From Actinomycetota bacterium (GTDB lineage: Bacteria > Actinomycetota > Humimicrobiia > Humimicrobiales > Humimicrobiaceae), in the NCBI GenBank assembly GCA_015711775.1, contig JACVJB010000074.1:1-5912 (forward strand): a DNA stretch of 5,912 bases, in the 5' to 3' direction. Of this stretch, positions 1 through 5,727 are shown one piece after another (positions within the stretch are counted from its first letter, which is position 1; each line of letters opens with the position of its first letter). Made by a program: the position numbers and the translations under genes. The notes beneath the pieces were generated by a model. It did not search any database. It was not told the DNA's origin and worked only from the letters and a program-made list of their open reading frames with translations.

Positions 1-10
1 TTTTAGTACA

Positions 11-17
11 AAAGGAG
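11..17 (+). promoter_or_regulatory. Shine-Dalgarno site that fixes the TTG start of ftsH
   Basis: AAAGGAG lies 11 nt before the TTG at 29-31. It decides the start: the first internal Met codon is residue 28, and starting there would delete the first membrane segment that FtsH proteins have. The 28 nt before the gene are too short to show a promoter or an upstream gene. Confidence 0.85.
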
Positions 18-28
18 TTGTTTTTAAT

Positions 29-2005
29 TTGAAAAGAAGTTTTAAGAATATAGCTCTTTTAATTCTGCTTATTGTGGTTATATTCCTTATATTCAGGAAT
101 CCGCTTTTTATGGCGCCTGAAGTAAAAGAGCTGAATTTAAATGAGTTTGTTGCAAAAATCAATAATAATGAAATAAATACTGCCGAGCCTTTAAACATCA
201 AAGGTTCAGACAAAATAATAGAGGGCAAGCTTACGGACGGCTCATCTTTTAAAGTTTCATATCTTGAAAACTATGATCTTACTGCCCTTCTGCTTGAGAA
301 GAAGATACCATTTCTGGTTGATAACCAGAAACAGTCAATATGGGTGCAGTTACTTTTAGGCGCGCTTCCATTTCTCCTTATATTCGGTCTTATATTTTTT
401 ATGATGAACCAGCTTCAGGGAGGCGGGTCAAAAGTCATGCAGTTTGGAAAAAGCAGGGCACGTCTTGCGAATAAGGGAAAAACAAGGGTAACTTTCAAAG
501 ATGTGGCAGGCGCAGATGAAGCCATAGAAGAGCTACGTGAAATTGAGGAATTTCTGGAAAACCCTTCAAAATTCAAAGCGATGGGAGCTAAGATTCCAAA
601 AGGAGTGCTGCTTTACGGTCCTCCAGGAACAGGAAAAACCCTTCTTGCCCGTGCTGTAGCAGGGGAAGCAGGCGTACCGTTCTTTTCCATATCCGGTTCA
701 GAATTTGTTGAAATGTTTGTGGGTGTTGGCGCATCGCGTATAAGGGATCTGTTTGGCCAGGCAAAAGCATCTCAACCTTCTATAATATTCATGGATGAAA
801 TAGATGCAGTGGGGCGCCACAGGGGCGCAGGTCTTGGAGGCGGCCATGACGAGCGTGAGCAGACCTTAAACCAGCTTCTCGTGGAAATGGACGGGTTTGA
901 CCAGGATAGCACCGTAATACTTATTGCTGCAACCAACAGGCCGGACATACTGGATCCCGCCCTTTTGCGTCCGGGGCGTTTTGACCGCCAGATTGGCGTT
1001 GACAGGCCTGACCTTGTAGGAAGGGAACAGATTCTTGAAATACATGCGCGCGGCAAACCGCTTGATAAGGATATTAATTTAAAGACAATAGCAAAAGAAA
1101 CCCCGGGTTTTACGGGCGCTGACCTTGCGAATATATTTAATGAGGCATCCCTTCTTGCGGCAAGACACAATAAGAAAAAAATAAGCATGTTTGAAATTGA
1201 GGATGCTATTGAAAGGGTTATAGCTGGACCTGAGAAAAAAACAAGGGTAATATCTGAAGAGGAAAAAAGAATAATTGCATACCATGAAGCGGGTCATGCT
1301 CTTCTTTCACATATACTTCCAAATACTGACCCTATTCATAAAATTTCAATCATCTCAAGGGGAAGGGCGCTTGGTTATGTAATAACTCTTCCCGAAGAGG
1401 ACAAATACTTAAAGTCAAAAAAAGAGCTTCTGGATAATATTACACAACTTCTGGGCGGCAGGGTCAGCGAAGAGATGAACTTTGACGATATAACAAGCGG
1501 TGCCCAAAATGATTTGGATAGGGCCACAAAGCTTACAAGAAAAATGGTCACTGAATTTGGTATGAGCAGCATTATAGGCCCTGTAACCTATAAGACAGAT
1601 GAGGAGGAAGTGTTTTTAGGCAAAGAGATTGTCTCAAGACCCCATTACAGTGAAGAAGTCGCATCTGCAATTGATAAAGAAATAAACAGCATAATAACTG
1701 AATGCTATGAAAAAGCTCGCACCATACTTCTTGAAAACAGAGAAGCTTTAACTATGCTTGCTGATACCCTTATAGAAAAAGAAACACTTTCGAGGGAGCA
1801 GGTAATGAATATGCTGTTTAATGTCAAGAGCCAGAAGAAGATAAAAAACGGCGACAATGATGAAAATCAGGCAAAAAAGAAAACAGTAAAAGCAGGCAGC
1901 GCAAAAAAGAATGCAGTTAAGAGCAGGGACAATGGCAGCAGCCGGACAAAAACTATGGTTAAATCTTCAACAGATAAAGCTGCGGATACAGATAGAAAAC
2001 AGTAG
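29..2005 (+). CDS. ftsH: ATP-dependent zinc metalloprotease FtsH
   Basis: This is a membrane-anchored AAA+ protease that, in its family, forms hexamers, pulls misfolded membrane proteins and short-lived regulators through an ATP-driven pore, and degrades them on the cytoplasmic side. The 658-residue product shows the full architecture: a first membrane helix at about 8-27, a short extracytoplasmic domain at about 28-104, and a second helix at about 106-127. The AAA domain has Walker A GPPGTGKT (197-204), pore motif FVG (230-232), Walker B ending MDEID (255-259), and the second region of homology with RPGRFDR (314-320), whose R317 and R320 correspond to the arginine fingers. The peptidase domain has the zinc motif HEAGH (419-423) and the probable third ligand D495 in NDL. 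The tail after about residue 602 is low-complexity, rich in Lys, Ser and Ala, and probably disordered. The start is TTG with a good ribosome site. No catalytic residue is missing. A terminator follows, so it appears to be transcribed separately from folE. Confidence 0.98.
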   Translation: MKRSFKNIALLILLIVVIFLIFRNPLFMAPEVKELNLNEFVAKINNNEINTAEPLNIKGSDKIIEGKLTDGSSFKVSYLENYDLTALLLEKKIPFLVDNQKQSIWVQLLLGALPFLLIFGLIFFMMNQLQGGGSKVMQFGKSRARLANKGKTRVTFKDVAGADEAIEELREIEEFLENPSKFKAMGAKIPKGVLLYGPPGTGKTLLARAVAGEAGVPFFSISGSEFVEMFVGVGASRIRDLFGQAKASQPSIIFMDEIDAVGRHRGAGLGGGHDEREQTLNQLLVEMDGFDQDSTVILIAATNRPDILDPALLRPGRFDRQIGVDRPDLVGREQILEIHARGKPLDKDINLKTIAKETPGFTGADLANIFNEASLLAARHNKKKISMFEIEDAIERVIAGPEKKTRVISEEEKRIIAYHEAGHALLSHILPNTDPIHKISIISRGRALGYVITLPEEDKYLKSKKELLDNITQLLGGRVSEEMNFDDITSGAQNDLDRATKLTRKMVTEFGMSSIIGPVTYKTDEEEVFLGKEIVSRPHYSEEVASAIDKEINSIITECYEKARTILLENREALTMLADTLIEKETLSREQVMNMLFNVKSQKKIKNGDNDENQAKKKTVKAGSAKKNAVKSRDNGSSRTKTMVKSSTDKAADTDRKQ

Positions 2006-2086
2006 AAGTCATAGTTTGGTCATTTTATGAAAATGTGTATTTTTATGCTATTTTTTAAATAACAGCTATCTTACCTTTAAATAGTA

Positions 2087-2122
2087 AAAAAGCGGAAAGT
2101 TTTAAAAAACTTTCCGCTTTTT
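2087..2122 (+). terminator. Intrinsic terminator after ftsH
   Basis: A perfect 16-bp inverted repeat (2087-2102 with 2107-2122) encloses a 4-nt loop. Its core is GCGGAAAG pairing with CTTTCCGC. The 5' arm begins with A5 and the 3' arm ends in T5, so the T run is partly paired and the hairpin could also terminate on the opposite strand. It lies 81 nt after the ftsH stop. Between stop and hairpin I see only AT-rich untranslated sequence. Confidence 0.88.
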
Positions 2123-2203
2123 GCAGTCACAAGTTAAAAATGCGGGCCGCGCTTGTCTTTAAAAACTGTCAGCATAAAGAATTTTGTGTGGAATAATTGC
2201 ATA

Positions 2204-2231
2204 CTGACACAAATCTGCATGGTATGATAAT
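2204..2231 (+). promoter_or_regulatory. Candidate sigma-A-type promoter for folE-folP
   Basis: CTGACA (2204-2209, 5 of 6 matches to TTGACA) and GATAAT (2226-2231, 5 of 6 to TATAAT) are separated by 16 nt. Transcription would begin near 2238, leaving a leader of roughly 110 nt before folE. The -35 box is itself the right half of an inverted repeat whose left half is at 2167-2175, so a repressor site is conceivable. A weaker alternative is TTGTAA (2254-2259) with TATTTA (2277-2282). This call rests on sequence match only. Confidence 0.4.
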
Positions 2232-2310
2232 ATTATCTGGTATTAATTATAGTTTGTAATAAAGATCTCTACCTTATATTTAATGCGAAATTTCATGCTA
2301 TTGTAATAGG

Positions 2311-2341
2311 AGCAATTATTTGAATTGCTTTTCGAAAGGAG
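2311..2341 (+). promoter_or_regulatory. Small hairpin next to the folE ribosome binding site
   Basis: AGCAATT (2311-2317) and AATTGCT (2323-2329) form a 7-bp stem with a 5-nt loop, ending 5 nt before the Shine-Dalgarno AAAGGAG (2335-2341). The latter is 9 nt from the GTG start and fixes it. The hairpin leaves the ribosome site open, so it may stabilise the 5' end or keep the site accessible. A regulatory role is not shown by the sequence. Confidence 0.45.
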
Positions 2342-2350
2342 TTTTAAAAA

Positions 2351-2917
2351 GTGGACAAGAAATTAATCGAGGAAGGCGTAAAATTAATACTTAAAGGCAT
2401 TGGCGAGGACGTAAGCCGGGAAGGACTGATAAGGACCCCGCAAAGGGTTGCTGAGATGTATGAGGAGCTTTTCAGCGGAATAAGCAAAGAGCCGGCTGAT
2501 TTATTGCAGCCTTTATTTGATGAAAATCACGACGAGATGATAATAGTTAAGGACATACCGTTTTATTCAGTATGCGAGCACCACATGGTGCCATTTGTGG
2601 GAAAGGCGCACATCGCCTATGTTCCCAATAAATCCGGTAAGATAGTGGGACTCAGCAAATTAAGCAGGGTACTGGAAATAGCTTCAAGGCGCCTGCAGGT
2701 GCAGGAAAGGCTTACGACAATAGTTGCAGATGCAATAATGAAAAAGCTTGAGCCGAGAGGAGCAATGGTTATAATTGAGGCCGAGCACCTCTGTATGAGC
2801 ATAAGAGGTGTTAAAAAACCAAATACAATAACTGTCACATCTGCAGTCAGGGGGCTTTTCAGACAGAATTCTGCATCCCGGGCAGAGGCAATGGCGCTTA
2901 TTAAAACAGGTAGATAG
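2351..2917 (+). CDS. folE: GTP cyclohydrolase I (type IA)
   Basis: This cytosolic enzyme converts GTP to 7,8-dihydroneopterin triphosphate and formate, the first step of tetrahydrofolate synthesis; family members are toroidal decamers. The 188-residue product has the usual length for a compact bacterial FolE. The N-terminal helical part carries [15 protein letters not shown] (23-37), and the core has CEHHMVPF (75-82) and EHLCM (145-149). C75, H78 and C148 match the zinc ligands, and H77 and H146 match the catalytic histidines, so it should be active. The GVKKPN segment (153-158) and the C-terminal helix are also typical. The zinc cysteines mark it as the FolE type rather than the zinc-independent FolE2. 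The start is GTG with AAAGGAG 9 nt upstream. Its stop is 14 nt before folP, so the two are almost certainly co-transcribed. Early dihydroneopterin pathways to queuosine or biopterin also use this enzyme, but the folP neighbour points to folate. Confidence 0.97.
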   Translation: MDKKLIEEGVKLILKGIGEDVSREGLIRTPQRVAEMYEELFSGISKEPADLLQPLFDENHDEMIIVKDIPFYSVCEHHMVPFVGKAHIAYVPNKSGKIVGLSKLSRVLEIASRRLQVQERLTTIVADAIMKKLEPRGAMVIIEAEHLCMSIRGVKKPNTITVTSAVRGLFRQNSASRAEAMALIKTGR

Positions 2918-2931
2918 AAACAAGGGGATTT

Positions 2932-4197
2932 ATGAGTTACAGGATAAGAAAAGTAGACATAAAAACCAAAAAGCAGGGCATGGATGAATTTGCAAAGATA
3001 GGTTCAACTTCAGCCGGCCAGATAATAATGGTAAACAAGTTATTTCCACTCGCCTTGAAAGTCAAAGGTTTAAATCCGAGAGGCGCTAATATTTTGAAGC
3101 AGGAAATGCTGTCAAGAAATGGGGATGTTGTAACTTCAAGAGACAATCTATTACGGCAGGAAGGCGCAACTGATGTAATAATACTTGGAACTGAAAAATC
3201 CGTTCTAAGTCTAGCAGAGAAAATAAAAATTCAGCCTTTTGGTTTAAAACAATTATCATCAGAGCTTGTCGATTATATTAATTTTTTAAACAGGGGGCAA
3301 TCCGGCCTTATATTTAAAGCAAGTTCAAAATCTATTGATTTAAAAAAAGACGCTCCGGTCATAATGGGTGTATTAAACGTAACAGATGACTCTTTTTATG
3401 ACGGCGGAAAATATTTAAATGAACCGGATATAAGACGGAGGGTAGATGAAATTATCCAGCAAGGCGCTGATATTGTTGATATTGGCGGCATGTCCACGAG
3501 GCCTGGCTCCAAACCGGTAAGCATAGAACATGAATTAAGCAGGGTGTTGCCTGCAATAAAATATGCCAGGTCAGTAATTAACAGCAAAACAGAAGAGAAG
3601 GATTTTTATAAAAAAAATATCCTGATTTCATGCGACACATACAGGTCCTTAGTTGCACAGCAGGCTTTAGAAAACGGAGCAGATATTATAAATGATATAA
3701 GCGGTCTCACTTTTGATGAAAATATGGCTGCAGTTGTAGCAGCTTCGGGAGCGGGCCTTGTTATAATGCATATAAAAGGCACACCTGAAAATATGCAGGA
3801 AAACCCGGTTTATGATGATGTGGCAGAAGAAGTGTATGATTTTCTTTACAGCAGGGCAGAATATGCCATAGAGGCAGGTATTAGCAGGGACAGGATAATA
3901 ATAGATCCCGGCATAGGGTTTGGAAAAACTGTTGAGCACAATATTTCAATTCTTCAGAAACTATCCGATTTTACAAGCATGGGCTATCCTGTACTTATTG
4001 GCGCCTCAAGAAAATCTTTTATAGGAAAATTGCTTGGCGGCAATAAAGATGAAATAAAGCCTGCCGGTGAAAGGCTCTACGGCAGTATTTCTGCGGCAGT
4101 GACCTCTTATATAAATGGGGCCGATATTTTGAGGGTGCATGATGTGGCGCAAACTTTAGAGGCTTTAAAAATTGCAGCTGTGATAAAATATAGATAA
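2932..4197 (+). CDS. folP: Dihydropteroate synthase with an N-terminal extension domain
   Basis: FolP joins 6-hydroxymethyl-7,8-dihydropterin diphosphate with p-aminobenzoate to give dihydropteroate; it is the sulfonamide target. The product has 421 residues, whereas the usual length is about 270-290. The TIM-barrel core begins near residue 140: MGVLNVT (145-151), GGMSTRPGS (185-193), SCDT (233-236), INDISG (253-258), HIKGTPENMQ (280-289), IDPGIGFGKT (324-333), GASRKSF (357-363) and LRVHD (400-404). The expected catalytic and binding residues N149, D235, N254, D325, K361, R401 and H403 are present. Residues 1 to about 130 form a separate domain with LKQEMLSRNGD (55-65), TDVIILGT (80-87) and QPFGL (101-105). 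From memory, similar extensions occur in other Clostridia-like FolP proteins; their function is unknown to me. The extension is part of the same frame. The start is ATG with AAGGGGA (2922-2928) only 3 nt upstream, and no internal Met would give an intact core. Oddities are loop 1 reading TDDSF instead of TPDSF, M187 where Glu is usual, and a short insertion at about 217-229. Confidence 0.95.
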   Translation: MSYRIRKVDIKTKKQGMDEFAKIGSTSAGQIIMVNKLFPLALKVKGLNPRGANILKQEMLSRNGDVVTSRDNLLRQEGATDVIILGTEKSVLSLAEKIKIQPFGLKQLSSELVDYINFLNRGQSGLIFKASSKSIDLKKDAPVIMGVLNVTDDSFYDGGKYLNEPDIRRRVDEIIQQGADIVDIGGMSTRPGSKPVSIEHELSRVLPAIKYARSVINSKTEEKDFYKKNILISCDTYRSLVAQQALENGADIINDISGLTFDENMAAVVAASGAGLVIMHIKGTPENMQENPVYDDVAEEVYDFLYSRAEYAIEAGISRDRIIIDPGIGFGKTVEHNISILQKLSDFTSMGYPVLIGASRKSFIGKLLGGNKDEIKPAGERLYGSISAAVTSYINGADILRVHDVAQTLEALKIAAVIKYR

Positions 4198-4202
4198 ACC
4201 TA

Positions 4203-4231
4203 TTGAACTTTTATATATAATTATATAGAAT
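4203..4231 (+). promoter_or_regulatory. Candidate promoter for the riboswitch-lipoprotein unit
   Basis: TTGAAC (4203-4208, 4 of 6 to consensus) and TAGAAT (4226-4231, 5 of 6) are separated by exactly 17 nt, starting 5 nt after the folP stop. Transcription would start near 4238, about 35 nt before the aptamer. A perfect 14-nt palindrome, TATATAATTATATA (4214-4227), fills most of the spacer and touches the -10 box; it may be only AT-rich sequence or a protein site. No terminator separates folP from this point, so read-through from folE-folP is also possible. Confidence 0.45.
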
Positions 4232-4272
4232 TCTCGGGAGTAAGAATAAATAAAATTTGATTAATTAGAATA

Positions 4273-4373
4273 TTCTCCGAGTCTTTTGTTCCCTAATAAG
4301 CATAACGCTTATGGGATGAAAGACCGATAGGGTATAGCCAGTAATGGTTATGCCTCCCGTTTGGAAAGGAGAA
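4273..4373 (+). promoter_or_regulatory. Putative Moco-family (molybdenum cofactor) riboswitch aptamer
   Basis: The RNA folds by eye into a closed multi-helix domain. The closing stem is TTCTCC (4273-4278) with GGAGAA (4368-4373). A long arm pairs GTCTTT (4281-4286) with AAAGAC (4319-4324), TCCC (4290-4293) with GGGA (4313-4316), and ATAAGC (4296-4301) with GCTTAT (4307-4312), with a 5-nt loop. A second arm pairs 4330-4339 with 4346-4355, including three to four G-U pairs, around a 6-nt loop. A short TCC/GGA hairpin follows (4355-4357 with 4363-4365). The unpaired and junction strings CTCCGAG, GAAAGACCGA, ATGCCTCCCG and GGAAAGGAG, in that order, match what I remember of the Moco RNA motif, which senses molybdenum or tungsten cofactor and controls Moco synthesis, molybdate transport and Moco-enzyme genes. 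The downstream protein resembles a molybdopterin-binding domain, which fits. Whether the ligand is Moco or the tungsten cofactor cannot be read here. The identification is from memory, without a covariance search. Confidence 0.72.
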
Positions 4374-4406
4374 GAAAGCATTGATAGTGGTGTTTATCCA
4401 TGTTTG

Positions 4407-4441
4407 ATGCTCCTTTCCGTGGAAAGGAGCATTTTTATTTT
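4407..4441 (+). terminator. Riboswitch-controlled intrinsic terminator
   Basis: ATGCTCCTTTCC (4407-4418) pairs perfectly with GGAAAGGAGCAT (4421-4432), giving 12 formal base pairs around a tight loop, followed by the U-rich tail TTTTATTTT. The same GGAAAGGAG string also occurs in the aptamer at 4363-4371, so CTCCTTTCC (4410-4418) can pair there instead (9 bp), disrupting both the closing stem of the aptamer and the terminator. The simplest reading is an OFF switch: ligand holds the aptamer closed, the terminator forms and the lipoprotein genes are silenced. Confidence 0.88.
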
Positions 4442-4567
4442 AAGTATTATTTGTACAAAACTTAATGCTAGTATATTGCCTTTGAGTAAATGTTCTCATT
4501 TCTTTTTCTGCACTGTAAATATAGTCAAATCAAATGCCTTAACTATATCTTTATTGAAAGGAAGCTT
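4442..4567 (+). other. Untranslated leader between the terminator and the lipoprotein gene
   Basis: This AT-rich leader of about 125 nt has no supported gene. It contains a loose inverted repeat, ATATAGT (4519-4525) with ACTATAT (4542-4548), and the ribosome site AAAGGA (4557-4562), 5 nt before the GTG at 4568. A weak TTGTAC (4451-4456) and TATATT (4472-4477) pair with only 15 nt between is not convincing as a second promoter. The reading frame is open from an ATG at 4490, but that start has no ribosome site and would put a polar stretch before the signal peptide. Confidence 0.5.
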
Positions 4568-5695
4568 GTGAACAGATGGGGAAAAAACCTGATTCTGTCT
4601 TTTTGTATAATTTTTACCCTGGTGTTTTTGGCGGCTGCATGCGGCCCTGGAAGCAAAGAGCCGGTCCCCGGTTCAGCAGACAAAGCCTCGACAGAATCGC
4701 CACAGGGGCTTGTTCTTAGCTATAACGGAAAAGATATAAACGTGAGCCTGGAGCAGATAATGCAGTTAAATGAAGTTACAAGAGAGATAACTGCAGTGCC
4801 GAAAGATGATGAAGAAATGAAGCCAAGAAATGTCAAAGGGATCCTGCTTGAAGATGTTTTCCAGAGCTATCTTGGAATATCGCAGAAAGATGCCGGATCA
4901 ATAAGGCTTGAAGCAGGCGATGGTTATGCAATAGAAGTAGCTTCTGATATCCTGAAGACAAAAGAAATAATAATTGCCTATGAAATAGACGGCAAGCCAC
5001 TGGAAGACTGGGAAAAACCGCTGCGCTCGGTTATTCCTGATGTTTTTGAAATGTACTGGGTAAAAAACCTTATAAGAATTGAAATAACAGATAAAAGGGA
5101 GCAGAACCAGGTTAAAAGAATAATATTTCTTGAGACAAGAATAAGCGAAGTAGAAAATATTGACTATGCATACTATGATGAAAATTCAAAAGCAGTTAAA
5201 ATTTCCGATCTTCTATTTAACTTTTCTGAAACAGAATTCCAGAACTATGTATTTATTATGTCAACAGACGGTCTTGAAAAAATTGAAAAAGCAGAAATAT
5301 TTTTGGATGCATACATAAAATATACAGGCCAGTATGCGCCAATGTTTTTATCTGAGAGCCTGCCTAAAGGTATGTGGGTAAAAGACATCCTTTATTTTAT
5401 TTACGGAAGTTCCGTATACTTTTCTGAATCCAGCGGTTTTAAAGTTTTTGATAAAGTTAATACCAACGGGAGTCAGTCCATTATACTTAAAGACGTTTTC
5501 AGAAGCTGCGGCATCAGCGCTTCTGAAAAATATCTCTTCAAATCTCTTGACGGTTATACTGCAGAGATTGAATCAGGTTCAATAGATAAAGGATTTATAT
5601 ATATCCAGGATAACGGACTGGCTGCAGTTTATTTTGAGGGGCTGGCAAAAGATGCAAAAGTCAAGGACCTTATATATATCGGGATAATAGAATAA
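4568..5695 (+). CDS. Lipoprotein with sulfite-oxidase-like molybdopterin-domain repeats
   Basis: The 375-residue product begins with a lipoprotein signal peptide (basic N-terminus, hydrophobic 8-23, lipobox LAAAC with C25 as the lipid site), then a Pro/Ser/Gly-rich linker to about 46. It should be anchored outside the cytoplasmic membrane. Residues about 46-174 resemble the oxidoreductase molybdopterin-binding (sulfite oxidase) fold: GILLEDVF (91-98), IIIAYEIDGKPL (134-145), PLRSVIP (151-157) and WVKNLIRIEI (164-173). Two weaker copies follow: VKISDLLF (210-217), STDGL (232-236), MWVKDILYFI (269-278); and IILKDVF (305-311), LDGY (327-330), KVKDLIYIGI (364-373). The only cysteines are C13, C25 and C314. 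None sits where family enzymes carry the Mo-ligating Cys, before the LEDVF-like helix, so catalysis by bound Moco is doubtful. The GTG start is chosen for AAAGGA 5 nt upstream and for the signal peptide. The Moco-type switch upstream suggests a role tied to cofactor status. True function is unknown. Confidence 0.78.
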   Translation: MNRWGKNLILSFCIIFTLVFLAAACGPGSKEPVPGSADKASTESPQGLVLSYNGKDINVSLEQIMQLNEVTREITAVPKDDEEMKPRNVKGILLEDVFQSYLGISQKDAGSIRLEAGDGYAIEVASDILKTKEIIIAYEIDGKPLEDWEKPLRSVIPDVFEMYWVKNLIRIEITDKREQNQVKRIIFLETRISEVENIDYAYYDENSKAVKISDLLFNFSETEFQNYVFIMSTDGLEKIEKAEIFLDAYIKYTGQYAPMFLSESLPKGMWVKDILYFIYGSSVYFSESSGFKVFDKVNTNGSQSIILKDVFRSCGISASEKYLFKSLDGYTAEIESGSIDKGFIYIQDNGLAAVYFEGLAKDAKVKDLIYIGIIE

Positions 5696-5727
5696 ATAAT
5701 AAATAAGAAGAAAGGAAAATGATAAAA

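Larger units (their letters stand above)
2123..2350 (+). other. Gene-free region between the ftsH terminator and folE
   Basis: No credible reading frame occurs on either strand. The stretch is AT-rich except for a short GC-only island, GCGGGCCGCGC at 2142-2152, flanked by the small inverted repeat ACAAG (2129-2133) and CTTGT (2152-2156). It also holds an inverted repeat at 2167-2175 and 2201-2209 (TGTCAGCAT against ATACTGACA, one mismatch), a candidate promoter and a hairpin before folE, listed separately. I do not recognise a tetrahydrofolate riboswitch or any other known aptamer here. Confidence 0.6.

Noticed and set aside
588..1572. Several minus-strand open frames of 60-138 codons inside ftsH
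   Set aside because: They are antisense to strongly conserved FtsH motifs, lack ribosome sites and show no recognisable domain. The same holds for minus-strand frames within folE and folP (2617-3939).
1835..2002. The Lys/Ser/Ala-rich tail of FtsH as a fusion or frameshift
   Set aside because: The frame runs on without interruption, and variable, charged, low-complexity tails are common at FtsH C-termini.
2123..2350. A tetrahydrofolate riboswitch before folE
   Set aside because: Location made it plausible, but I find no arrangement of stems or conserved strings matching the THF aptamers I know. Only isolated short inverted repeats are present.
4273..4373. Cobalamin, c-di-GMP or other riboswitch classes
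   Set aside because: The characteristic strings of the cobalamin and GEMM aptamers are absent, while the ordered CTCCGAG, GAAAGACCGA, GCCTCCCG and GGAAAGGAG strings fit the Moco RNA pattern better.
4490..4567. A longer start (ATG at 4490) for the lipoprotein gene
   Set aside because: No Shine-Dalgarno precedes it, and it would add 26 residues including Lys, Arg and Glu before the signal peptide. The GTG at 4568 has AAAGGA 5 nt upstream and gives a normal lipoprotein signal.
4344..4571. A 75-codon open frame on the + strand
   Set aside because: It lies across the riboswitch aptamer and terminator hairpin, has no ribosome site, and its translation shows no domain or signal pattern.
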